Shown here piece by piece: positions 55,404-64,000 of a stretch of DNA of 64,000 bases. The position numbers were made by a program, and so were the translations under genes. The notes beneath the pieces are model-generated. The model had not been told where the DNA came from. It made no database searches and was given only the letters and a program-made list of their open reading frames with translations. Each line of letters starts with the position of its first letter. Position 1 is the stretch's first letter. This DNA comes from Phytophthora quininea. Taxonomy: Eukaryota; Oomycota; Peronosporomycetes; Peronosporales; Peronosporaceae. The DNA lies in contig JAAVTG010000531.1 of assembly GCA_011947345.1 (NCBI GenBank), positions 682,001 through 746,000 on the forward strand, read 5' to 3'.

Positions 55404-57359
55404 ATGGCGCAACAACAAGCGACTTCCGGATACTCGGTCGGCATCGACCTGGGCACGACGTACTCGTGCGTGGGCGTGTGGCAGAACGACCGCGTGGAGA
55501 TCATCGCCAACGACCAGGGCAACCGCACGACGCCGTCGTACGTGGCCTTCACGGACACGGAGCGTCTGATCGGCGACGCCGCCAAGAACCAGGTGGCCAT
55601 GAACGCGCACAACACGGTGTTCGATGCCAAGCGCCTGATCGGACGCAAGTTCTCGGACCCGATCGTGCAGGCCGACATCAAGCACTGGCCGTTCAAGCTG
55701 ACGTCGGGCGCCGGCGACAAGCCGCAGATCACGGTGCAGTTCAAGGGCGAGAGCAAGACGTTCCAGCCCGAGGAGATCTCGTCCATGGTGCTCATCAAGA
55801 TGCGCGAGGTGGCCGAGGCCTTCATCGGCAAGGAGGTCAAGAACGCCGTCATCACGGTGCCGGCCTACTTCAACGACTCGCAGCGCCAGGCCACCAAGGA
55901 CGCGGGCGCCATCGCCGGCATGAACGTGCTGCGCATCATCAACGAGCCGACGGCGGCCGCCATCGCGTACGGCCTGGACAAGAAGGGCGGCGAGCGCAAC
56001 GTGCTGATCTTCGACCTGGGCGGCGGCACCTTCGATGTGTCGCTGCTGAGCATCGAGGAAGGCATCTTCGAGGTGAAGGCTACGGCCGGCGACACGCACC
56101 TGGGCGGCGAGGACTTCGACAACCGTCTGGTGGACCACTTCGTGCAGGAGTTCAAGCGCAAGCACCGCAAGGACATCACGGAGAACCAGCGCGCGCTGCG
56201 TCGTCTGCGGACTGCGTGCGAGCGTGCCAAGCGCACGCTGTCGTCGTCGGCCCAGGCGTACATTGAGATCGACTCTCTGTTCGACGGCATCGACTTCAAC
56301 TCGACCATCACGCGTGCTCGTTTCGAGGACATGTGCGGTGACTACTTCCGCAAGACGATGGAGCCCGTGGAGAAGGTGCTTCGTGACGCCAAGCTGTCCA
56401 AGAGCCAGGTGCACGAGGTTGTCCTTGTCGGCGGTTCCACCCGTATCCCCAAGGTGCAGCAGCTGCTGTCGGACTTCTTCAACGGCAAGGAGCCGTGCAA
56501 GTCGATCAACCCGGACGAAGCCGTGGCCTTCGGTGCTACCGTCCAGGCGGCCATCCTAAGCGGCAATGATTCGTCCGATAAACTGCAGGACTTGCTGTTG
56601 CTGGATGTGACGCCGTTGTCGCTCGGTTTGGAGACGGCGGGCGGCGTCATGACGACGTTGATCCCGCGCAACACAACAGTGCCGACCAAGAAGTCCGAGA
56701 CGTTCTCGACATACGCAGACAACCAGCCAGGCGTGCTGATCCAGGTCTTCGAGGGCGAGCGGTCCATGACGCGCGACAACAATTTGCTGGGCAAGTTCAG
56801 TCTGGACGGCCTGCCGCCGATGCCTCGTGGTGTCCCGCAGGTGGACGTGACGTTCGACATCGACGCCAACGGCATCCTGAACGTGTCGGCCGTGGAGAAG
56901 TCGACCGGTAAGGAGAACAAGATCACCATCACGAACGACAAGGGCCGTCTGTCGCAGTCGGAGATCGACCGCATGGTGGCGGAGGCCGAGAAGTACAAAT
57001 CGGAGGACGAGGCCAACAGGGTCCGCATTGAGGCCAAGAACGCGCTGGAGAACTACGCCTACAGTCTGCGCAACAGCCTGAACGACGAGAAGCTGAAGGA
57101 GAAGATCCCGGAGGCTGACAAGAAGGTGGTGGACGACAAGGTGACGGAGACGCTGCAGTGGCTGGACGCGAACCAGGCGGCTGAAAAGGACGAGTTCGAG
57201 GCGAAGCAGAAGGAGCTGGAGAGTGTGGCGAACCCAGTGCTGCAGAAGGTATATGCAGGTGACGCTGCGAATGGGATGCCTGGTGGGATGCCAAGTGCCA
57301 GTGCAGGCGCGGCTCCTTCAGGCGCAGACCAAGGCCCAAAGATCGAGGAGGTCGACTAA
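55404..57359 (+). CDS. Cytosolic Hsp70, copy 3
   Basis: 651 residues, identical in protein to copy 2 and, on reading, identical in DNA including all antisense frames. It has an intact ATP-binding domain, substrate-binding domain and GPKIEEVD terminus. Transcribed toward the syntaxin gene, away from copy 2. An intact copy on each strand makes the locus prone to inversion by recombination. Confidence 0.96.
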   Translation: MAQQQATSGYSVGIDLGTTYSCVGVWQNDRVEIIANDQGNRTTPSYVAFTDTERLIGDAAKNQVAMNAHNTVFDAKRLIGRKFSDPIVQADIKHWPFKLTSGAGDKPQITVQFKGESKTFQPEEISSMVLIKMREVAEAFIGKEVKNAVITVPAYFNDSQRQATKDAGAIAGMNVLRIINEPTAAAIAYGLDKKGGERNVLIFDLGGGTFDVSLLSIEEGIFEVKATAGDTHLGGEDFDNRLVDHFVQEFKRKHRKDITENQRALRRLRTACERAKRTLSSSAQAYIEIDSLFDGIDFNSTITRARFEDMCGDYFRKTMEPVEKVLRDAKLSKSQVHEVVLVGGSTRIPKVQQLLSDFFNGKEPCKSINPDEAVAFGATVQAAILSGNDSSDKLQDLLLLDVTPLSLGLETAGGVMTTLIPRNTTVPTKKSETFSTYADNQPGVLIQVFEGERSMTRDNNLLGKFSLDGLPPMPRGVPQVDVTFDIDANGILNVSAVEKSTGKENKITITNDKGRLSQSEIDRMVAEAEKYKSEDEANRVRIEAKNALENYAYSLRNSLNDEKLKEKIPEADKKVVDDKVTETLQWLDANQAAEKDEFEAKQKELESVANPVLQKVYAGDAANGMPGGMPSASAGAAPSGADQGPKIEEVD

Positions 57360-57894
57360 GCAGGAGTGCGACTGAATTGACGAGTGTATATGCTTGCATG
57401 TTACAGTAGATAAGGAGGCGGCGCTGATAGTGCTAGCTAAATGGAATTACGTTGACCATTTTATTGGCATGCTGTTTGTCGACGACGATATCCATGACAC
57501 CTCCAGCATCAAAATCACCAACAAGACCAATTGACGAGCATGGAGGAGCGAATTCCCCGAACTCAGTTTGCACGCATCTACAGGCGCTATCGCGCCTACC
57601 ACTTTAACTTCGCAACATCGTCGGGTTGAGTGATTTCTGACGAAGAGCAGCGAGAGTTGCTGCACGTACAATTATTTTATAATATATGTTAAGTTGGAAG
57701 CGATGATGAATGAAATACTTTGTTGAACAAGTTTGCCTTCTGTTTGTTGCTGTTGAAGTGTAATGGCAAGTATTTTACAATTAGCAAAAAAAAACAGTTT
57801 TGAGCTATCTAATAGAAAATCCATCCGTCTGATTTTCCGCACTTATGTGAATCGTTTTGATCCCAGTCGCCGCCACAGACCAAACGGCCATAAG

Positions 57895-59045
57895 ATGATG
57901 AAGAAGGAGCCATCCATGGCGGCTGCCAGCGGCGACCCGTTCTACGTCTTCAAGGAGTGCGTCCTCCATCTCGTTTCCGTCTGTAAATTCTCACTCACTC
58001 CTGTCTTCCTGCCGTAGCGAGCTCGAGAGTAAAGTGTCGGCTGTGAACCAGAAACACGCCAAGTGGCGCGCCATTTGGAGGCCAAAGAGTCTCCGGCGGC
58101 CAAGGAGCTGCCGACACTCACACACCGTAGGGATTGCAATGATTGCAGTACTTTAATTAACATATACTGAGCTTTATCGCGCCATTCCTGCAGAGATCGA
58201 GGGGCAGTGGCGACGGCTGAAAAGTCGGTCAAGTTCTTGGAGGAAACGATCGTCATGGTGGAGGCCAATCGAGCCAAGTTCGAACACATTGACGCGGTAA
58301 TAATTATCGTACTAAAACCTGGGCAAACATCGGAAAAGTAATTGTTTTTGTGTTGGTATTTCTCAGGCGGAGATTGCTAATCGGAAAGCTTTCGTGGCTG
58401 CTACGAAGAAGGAACTGCAGGCCGTAACGGCGGAGATCTCGACGGATACAGTCAAAGCGCGGATCCGTAAGGAAGAACGCAAGGTTGGACAACTGCAGTA
58501 TGTAAATATTTATTATGATAACTGACTGTAGATACTGCAGTTGATGCAACCGAAGCAAACGCTGAAGCCGAGTCGATCGGGCGATGGCCAAGAAAGAAAC
58601 GAGCGCTTTCTGGCCGATGAAATGCAGCGACAGCAGCAAATTATGCAGGAACAAGACAAGAGTTTGGCCGGACTCGAAAGCGACATCACACGTCTGCACG
58701 GAGTGACGGTGGAAATCCACAGCGAAGTCAAGAACCAGAACAAGTACGTGGCAGTCGATTTGAAAGAGTTGTTTTTGCTTGGAAATCTGACAATGCATGA
58801 TGTGAATCATCCAGAATGCTGGACGACTTGACGGATGACGTCGAAGAGGCCCAAGAGCGAATGAACTTTGTGATGGCTCGCTTGGGCAAGTTGTTGAAGA
58901 CCAAAGGTAACCATATTTCTGCTACCGTCGACTCGCATAACAACTCATACATCTTGGTTTCTTTTCAGACAAGTGTCAGCTAGGCCTGATCCTCTTTCTC
59001 GTCGCCGTGCTGGTCGTCATGATCTTCCTCGTCGTGTACACATAA
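57895..59045 (+). CDS. Syntaxin-6/61-like Qc-SNARE, two frame breaks
   Basis: A multi-exon t-SNARE. The N-terminal domain begins GDPFYVFKDELESKVSAVNQ (exon 1 57895-57956, then from 58018). It includes FLEETIVMVEANRAKFEHID and AEIANRKAFVAATKKELQAV, the syntaxin-6 pattern. The SNARE motif is NERFLADEMQRQQQIMQEQD, then SLAGLESDITRLHGVTVEIH, then QNKMLDDLTDDVEEAQERMN. The C-terminal anchor is LGLILFLVAVLVVMIFLVVY, ending at 59045. Introns with GT-AG ends lie at 57957-58017, near 58130-58190, near 58297, near 58505, near 58742 and near 58907. Frame breaks at 58071 (CC) and 58201-58204 (GGGG) are each cured by one base. The family acts in TGN and endosome fusion. The first ATG may instead be 57916 (MAAASGDPF). 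Confidence 0.82.
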
Positions 59046-59251
59046 CACGGATGCCGGATCCTGTACCAGAAGGAAGCTCTCCCTTCCTAGACATTGTGGC
59101 CACAACCCCATTAATTATTCCAACAAGATCCATCCTTATAACGTCGAGAACTTGGCGATCGCGTTGTGGCCTCTGATACGTATGTTTAGGTGGTTTACTA
59201 GTATCCGGCAGCTAGTGTGCATGGCTGTCCAAAGAGGCTTGGTGGGGGGGT

Positions 59252-60106
59252 CTAATAACTGCAGGCGTCTTCCTGCTTGGGTCGCACACACGTGTCGGTG
59301 GTGCTTCTATTTCTACGGGTCTTGCCGGCCGCGTCCTGCATGGGGAACAGTTGTCTCTGCTGCACCATGTCGAACTGGTGCTGCGGTTGGGCCGCCACGA
59401 GCGACGCCAGTGCTGCCGCCGCCGCATGTGACGAGGCCGTCCTGGGCGTCATTGCACTTGACAGCGCCATCTGCTGCTGCTGCAGACGCTGCTCCTTCTT
59501 CTTGCGGTCGAGTTTGCGCTGGTTGGCGTTGGCTCGCAGTCGGTGGTAGTTGCACAAGTTGTGGTAGTCGCCGCACGATTTCAACGCGCGGACGTTGTGG
59601 CACTTCCCGGTGCGGTACTTGCACTTGAGCTCAGGGTTGGTGGTGGTCTCGTTCTCGTCGTCCGTCGGGTCCGCCTTGGGCTGCGGTTGGAACACGTCAC
59701 GGAAGCTCGGCAGTTTGGTGTCGTCCTCCTGGTCGTCGCTGCTTTTGCTCTCACTGTGCTGCAGTTTGCGCTTCTTCAGTGTCACCAGTAGCGACTTCAT
59801 GGAGATGTTGCCGTCTACAGGCTCAGTAGGAGGTAGATCCGCCTTGGTAGTCGTGTCCGGTACCGTAGTGGAGGCTTGGACGTAGAGCTCCAGTGGATGA
59901 CTCACGTCTTGAGGTTTGGCGGTCGACGTGCTGAGGCTCACGAGGGCGATGGCCTCCTGTTCCAAGGACCGAGCGGGGTCTTCGTCCACCATCGTGACGG
60001 CTGGCTGCAATGGCTTACAGTTCGTAGCTTTCCGCTGCAGGAAGACTCGGGACTGTCGGAGGGCGGCGGCCGTGCGGTCGTGTGGTCGTTTTGTCGTTTG
60101 GCGCAT
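59252..60106 (-). CDS. Cys/His-motif nuclear protein, probable oomycete regulator
   Basis: 284 residues, single exon, unbroken, ATG at 60106 (MRQTTKRPHDR). The core is CKYRTGKCHNVRALKSCGDY then HNLCNYHRLRANANQRKLDR, a compact Cys/His cluster with a basic end. It is a family I know only as conserved oomycete proteins. The surroundings are low-complexity: Gln/Ala-rich C-terminus and acidic centre (SSDDQEDDTKLPSF). A DNA-binding or chromatin role is inferred. An internal ATG at 59992 (MVDEDPARS) could be the true start. Confidence 0.65.
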   Translation of the reverse strand: MRQTTKRPHDRTAAALRQSRVFLQRKATNCKPLQPAVTMVDEDPARSLEQEAIALVSLSTSTAKPQDVSHPLELYVQASTTVPDTTTKADLPPTEPVDGNISMKSLLVTLKKRKLQHSESKSSDDQEDDTKLPSFRDVFQPQPKADPTDDENETTTNPELKCKYRTGKCHNVRALKSCGDYHNLCNYHRLRANANQRKLDRKKKEQRLQQQQMALSSAMTPRTASSHAAAAALASLVAAQPQHQFDMVQQRQLFPMQDAAGKTRRNRSTTDTCVRPKQEDACSY

Positions 60107-60445
60107 CTGAGTCTGAGTGGTTGGACGCTGGGTCGCGGGACCAAGGTTTATCCCCTCGGATTAGCGGCTGTTCGATGACAACGACACCTGGGTTCAACGA
60201 CATCTTCAACTCGTCAGCACCTGAACGCAGAAAGTCTAAGCGATACACGCTCGATAAGCAACAGAACTGCACTGCGATTTCGTCGAGAAGAGCTCACTGT
60301 TCATGACCATCTGTGTTTCGCTGCTCAACGATTTCATTCAAAACTGAACCACCAGAACGTCGACTTGTGCGGCTCCTACTGCCTACAAAACTCCCGCTCG
60401 AAATCCTCTTGCAGTAGCAGCACCAAATACGCTCCTTCTTCCTGC
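60107..60445. other. Intergenic
   Basis: About 340 bases: promoter of the Cys/His protein and 3' region of Hsp70 copy 4. Nothing else seen. Confidence 0.45.
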
Positions 60446-62401
60446 TTAGTCCACCTCCTCAATTCGCGGTCCCTTTTCGTCTTTAGTGGACGCTCCGTTT
60501 GCAGCACTCCCGCCTTGAGCTTGGGCTCCCCTTCCACCTGCGTCCGCCGCGTAGATTTTCTCCATAATGGGGTTGGCCACGTCCTCCAGCTCCTTCAGCT
60601 TCGAGTCGAACTCTTCCTTCTCAGCAGATTGGTTAGTGTCCAGCCAATGCAGAATCTCCGCCACCTTGTCCTCGATCGTCTTCTTGTCCTGCACTCCCAA
60701 TTTGGTCGCCAACTTCTCCTCTTTGATCGAGCTGCGCAGTGAGAAGGCGTAGTTCTCCAACGTGTTCTTAGACTCGACGCGGAGCTTGTTGCGAGCGTCT
60801 TGGTCCTTGTACTTCTCTGCGTCGGCCACCATTCTGTCGATCTCGTCCTGCGTCAGACGCCCCTTGTCGTTCGTGATGGTGATCTTGTTCTCCTTACCCG
60901 TCGACTTTTCCACCGCCGACACGTTCAAAATGCCGTTCACATCAATATCAAAGGTGACGTCAATCTGCGGCACGCCACGAGGCATCGGTGGGATGCCGTC
61001 CAAGTTGAATTTCCCCAGTAGATGGTTGTCATGAGTCATTGTGCGTTCACCTTCGAACACTTGGATCAGCACGCCTGCTTGGTTGTCCGTGTACGTCGAG
61101 AATGTCTGCCCCTTCTTAGCAGGGATGGTGGTGTTGCGTGGGATCAAGGTCGTCATGACTCCGCCGGCAGTTTCCAGCCCGAGCGACAGCGGAGCCACGT
61201 CGAGCAGTAGCAAATCCTGCAGCTTGGACGACGTATCGCCAGCTCCACTTAGAATGGCGCCTTGCACGGTGGCACCGAAGGCCACCGCCTCATCTGGATT
61301 GATCGACTTGTACAGATCTTTGCCGTGGAAGTACTCGGTCAAAAGCTGCTGGACCTTCGGAATTCGGGTGGACCCGCCAACTAGAACCACTTCGTGCACT
61401 TGGCTTTTGGACAACTTGGCATCATGCAGCACTTGGGCCACAGGCTCCATCGTCTTGCTGAAGTATTCGGCACACAGAGCCTCGAATCTCGCGCGGGTGA
61501 TCGTCGAGTTAAAGTCACAGCCTTCGAACAACGAGTCGATCTCAACATACGCTTGAGCAGAGTTCGACAGCGTGCGTTTAGCTCGTTCACAAGCTGTACG
61601 CAGTCGACGCATGGCACGTTGGTTCACCGACATGTCCTTGCGATATTTGCGCTTGAACTCGGCCACGAAGAACTCCACCAGTCGATTGTCGAAATCTTCT
61701 CCACCGAGATGAGTATCGCCGGCCGTGGCTTTCACCTCGAAAATACCTTCTTCAATTGTTAGCAAGGAGACGTCAAAGGTGCCGCCACCCAAGTCGAAGA
61801 TCAGCACATTGTGCTCGCCACCTTTCTTGTTCAGACCGTACGCGATGGCGGCAGCGGTCGGCTCGTTGATGATTCGCAACACGTTCAAGCCGGCGATGGC
61901 CCCCGCGTCTTTCGTCGCTTGGCGCTGCGAGTCGTTGAAATAGGCCGGCACCGTCACTACCGCGTTCTTGACTTGCTTGCCGATGAAGGCTTCCGCCACC
62001 TCGCGCATCTTGGTCAACACCATCGACGAGATCTCCTCGGGCTGGAACGTTTTCTTCTCGCCCTTGAATTGGACGGCTACGAGAGGCTTGTTCTCCGGTC
62101 CGCGCACGACCTTGAACGGCCAGTGCTTCATGTCGTCTTGCACTTCTGGGTCCGAGAACTTGCGTCCGATCAGGCGCTTAGCGTCGAACACCGTGTTGTG
62201 TGCGTTCATGGCGACTTGGTTCTTGGCGGCGTCGCCGATCAGACGCTCCGTGTCCGTGAAGGCCACGTACGACGGCGTCGTGCGGTTGCCCTGGTCGTTG
62301 GCGATGATCTCCACGCGGTCGTTCTGCCACACGCCCACGCACGAGTACGTCGTGCCCAGGTCGATACCCACCGTTTGTCCCGAGACAGTTGAATTCGACA
62401 T
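60446..62401 (-). CDS. Cytosolic Hsp70, copy 4 (divergent)
   Basis: 651 residues, unbroken, ATG at 62401 ([16 protein letters not shown]) and cytosolic EEVD terminus (GPRIEEVD). Signatures are as in the others, but with many replacements ([24 protein letters not shown]) and codon usage diverged along most of its length. From about 62217 to 62364 the DNA is identical to copies 1-3, a short tract near the 5' end. The substrate-binding part is lower in GGMP repeats ([15 protein letters not shown]). Probably an older or specialised paralogue. It is divergent from the Ste20-like kinase. Confidence 0.95.
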   Translation of the reverse strand: MSNSTVSGQTVGIDLGTTYSCVGVWQNDRVEIIANDQGNRTTPSYVAFTDTERLIGDAAKNQVAMNAHNTVFDAKRLIGRKFSDPEVQDDMKHWPFKVVRGPENKPLVAVQFKGEKKTFQPEEISSMVLTKMREVAEAFIGKQVKNAVVTVPAYFNDSQRQATKDAGAIAGLNVLRIINEPTAAAIAYGLNKKGGEHNVLIFDLGGGTFDVSLLTIEEGIFEVKATAGDTHLGGEDFDNRLVEFFVAEFKRKYRKDMSVNQRAMRRLRTACERAKRTLSNSAQAYVEIDSLFEGCDFNSTITRARFEALCAEYFSKTMEPVAQVLHDAKLSKSQVHEVVLVGGSTRIPKVQQLLTEYFHGKDLYKSINPDEAVAFGATVQGAILSGAGDTSSKLQDLLLLDVAPLSLGLETAGGVMTTLIPRNTTIPAKKGQTFSTYTDNQAGVLIQVFEGERTMTHDNHLLGKFNLDGIPPMPRGVPQIDVTFDIDVNGILNVSAVEKSTGKENKITITNDKGRLTQDEIDRMVADAEKYKDQDARNKLRVESKNTLENYAFSLRSSIKEEKLATKLGVQDKKTIEDKVAEILHWLDTNQSAEKEEFDSKLKELEDVANPIMEKIYAADAGGRGAQAQGGSAANGASTKDEKGPRIEEVD

Positions 62402-62642
62402 CGTCAAGCTCCAACAAGTTCTTGTCTCTTCGTCCTGCTTGTTCAGAGCGCTGCGAATTCAAGAATGACGAAGGCTTCGACCCCACATCGGAGCGCAAAG
62501 TCTCATGAGATACTTGCAGCTTCGAGAACGCTCCTTTCCCAGCTCCCAATGAATTCAAGTGCCTTTGGAAAAGTCTGCCAAGTGTGACGACGGTTTGGTT
62601 TGGATCTACGACGCGACCCGTCCCAACGCACTCGCCGCTACA
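62402..62642. promoter_or_regulatory. Shared divergent promoter with heat-shock half-sites
   Basis: 241 bases separate the ATGs of Hsp70 copy 4 and the kinase. TTCgaGAA at 62521-62528 is a two-unit heat-shock element, weaker than in the other copies. GAAttc and GAAtg units occur near 62455. The kinase may be heat-responsive too (inference). Confidence 0.5.
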
Positions 62643-64000
62643 ATGTCCAAGCCTCGTCGAGCGTCGTACGCCGTCACCAGCGCAGAGCTTCCGGTACTCA
62701 AGACATTAGGGCTCGAGGAAGTTGATCCGGAAGATGTCTTTGAATTACAGCGGAAAGAAGGTGCTGGCGCTTTCGGCCGCGTATTTCGAGCTTGCTACAA
62801 GAGCGATCGCAACCGTCTCGCTGCTCTCAAAGTCATCCCCGTAGCTCTTGAGGCAGGTGAACGTGGCGAAGACATCGAGAGTGTGCGACGTGAAATTCAA
62901 TTCCTGCGCGAATGCGACCACCCCAACGTCGTTGCCTTCCACGGAGCCTACTACAAGGACGGAGCTCTTTGGGTTGCAATGGAGCACTGTGCGGGGGCTC
63001 CGTCGGCGACATTCGGCGCGTTCGTCCATTAAGTGAGCGGGAGATCTCTATCATCATGCGAGGTGCACTTCGAGGCCTCGCATATCTACATTCACGTCGT
63101 AAAATCCACCGCGACGTCAAAGGTGGCAACATCCTACTCACGGCTTCTGGCCAAGTCAAAATCGCCGACTTTGGGGTGTCAGCTCAGCTCCGAGATACAT
63201 TGTCGCGACGAGGGTCTTTTGTCGGCACCCCGTATTGGATGAGTCCCGAGCTCATTCAAGACAGTGACTACGACTTCAAAGCCGACATTTGGTCGCTCGG
63301 GATCACTGCAATCGAGTTGGCTGACCAGAAGCCGCCACTGTTTGACGAGCACCCGATGCGCGTCCTCATTCAAATTCCTCGTAATCCGCCACCACAAGTA
63401 GCGCACCCCGAGAAATGGTCGGCAGCCTTCTTGGATTTCTTGCGCTTTTGTCTGAAGAAAGACCCAGCAGAACGACCAACGGCCTTGGAGTGTATGCAGC
63501 ATGAATTCATTCGACGCGATGCTCACATTGAGCGTGTGTTTGCTAGTGGTGAAGAGGATGAAGCTCTTGCAAGCTCAAGCGAAACAAAACCTGCTGAAGT
63601 CGTCAAGAATGCAGCTGAACCGACTGCACCGGCACCAACAGTTGAGCAGGAGATCGAGGAAGAAATCGCTGAAGAGATCGGGAGGCAGTCGATCCAGGAA
63701 ACCATGCTCTGAGTGAAGCTTCGGGTTCTTCCAAGAGCGACGACGAGGTCGAGGCTTCAACAGGATTACTTGGCGAGACTTTTGAATTTCGCGACACTCC
63801 TGCAAAGGTTTCAGTCGCGATCGCTTCTTCGGGATCCGTTGCCCAACTGAATTCGTCCACTGCTGATGCTTTGATGGACCTCTCCGCGGACGAGTCATTT
63901 GTTCTAGATAAGAACTCGGCAGCTCACAAGAATGAAAAGCCCACTGGAACCCTGCAGCTGCAATTGCCATCGACTACGACGAGTCTTCGGCAACCTCCTA
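62643..64000 (+). CDS. Ste20-like protein kinase, C-terminus beyond right edge
   Basis: The ATG at 62643 (MSKPRRASYAVTSAEL) leads to the kinase domain: GAGAFGRVFRACYKSD, AALKVIPV lysine, HRDVKGGNILL, IADFGVS and GTPYWMSPELIQ. The last marks the Ste20/MST (GCK) group. It goes on with DIWSLGITAIELADQKPP and ends near 63520. The C-terminal region is acidic and Ser-rich, still open at the window end. Breaks at the GGGGG run 62993-62997 and at the GGG run 63680-63682 are each cured by one base. The second otherwise gives a premature stop at 63712. Role by family: stress or polarity MAP4K-type signalling. Confidence 0.85.

Larger units (their letters stand above)
55077..57665. repeat. Right arm of 2.6 kb inverted repeat
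   Basis: Mirror image of 46291-48880. The promoter, complete Hsp70 gene and about 40 bases beyond it read identically to the left arm, apart from one T-run length. The distal 57420-57665 part differs at several bases and small indels, marking the edge of the duplicated or converted segment. Confidence 0.9.

Noticed and set aside
55466..56266. 266-residue overlapping frame inside Hsp70 on the sense strand
   Set aside because: An out-of-frame shadow rich in Arg/Gly/His, typical of reading GC-rich codons in the wrong frame.
1..64000. CRISPR arrays, tRNA and rRNA genes
   Set aside because: None seen on reading both strands: no regular spaced repeats and no recognisable tRNA or rRNA segments.

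Overview
The window is nuclear DNA of an oomycete, most likely Phytophthora or a close relative. The evidence is short GT-AG introns, compact gene-dense GC-rich DNA with many divergent gene pairs, oomycete-type ankyrin, kelch and M96-like families, and two small secreted proteins with an EER motif that look like RXLR-class effectors. No prokaryotic operon, CRISPR, rRNA or tRNA was seen.

Layout. 0-15.4 kb: ankyrin-repeat protein (cut by the left edge), P5A ATPase (ATP13A1/Spf1), TRF4-type nucleotidyltransferase, a COPI-associated/TVP15-like membrane protein, fatty aldehyde dehydrogenase, a four-exon coiled-coil protein, a large PH / chalcone-isomerase-fold / PH / membrane-anchor protein, and a small unknown gene. 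16.8-32.8 kb: secreted carboxylesterase, a leucine carboxyl methyltransferase fused to a GNAT domain, LRR protein, secreted CAP protein, a Uma2-like nuclease-fold protein, EF-hand protein, TKL receptor-like kinase, CTD-type phosphatase, kelch protein, M96-like protein and a PX-like protein. 33-38 kb: transposase remnant, CDIN1 homologue, small membrane protein and a seven-exon Polycomb-type RING (PCGF) gene. 38-64 kb: four cytosolic Hsp70 genes interleaved with a psq-type DNA-binding protein, two EER effector candidates, decayed transposons, a syntaxin-6-like SNARE, a Cys/His nuclear protein and a Ste20-like kinase cut by the right edge.

The most striking structure is at 46.3-57.7 kb: two almost identical 2.6 kb arms, each with a complete Hsp70 gene and its heat-shock promoter, lie in opposite orientation around about 6.2 kb of transposon-derived sequence. 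A third Hsp70 (38.2-40.2 kb) is identical to them over about 1.12 kb of its 5' half and then diverges abruptly. The fourth (60.4-62.4 kb) shares only a short identical block. This is a mosaic typical of gene conversion.

Caution. About two dozen reading-frame breaks occur in otherwise well-conserved genes. Nearly all are repaired by adding one base, most often in a short G or C run, so they look like assembly or sequencing deletions rather than pseudogenes. Coordinates given for such genes span the whole inferred coding region across the break.
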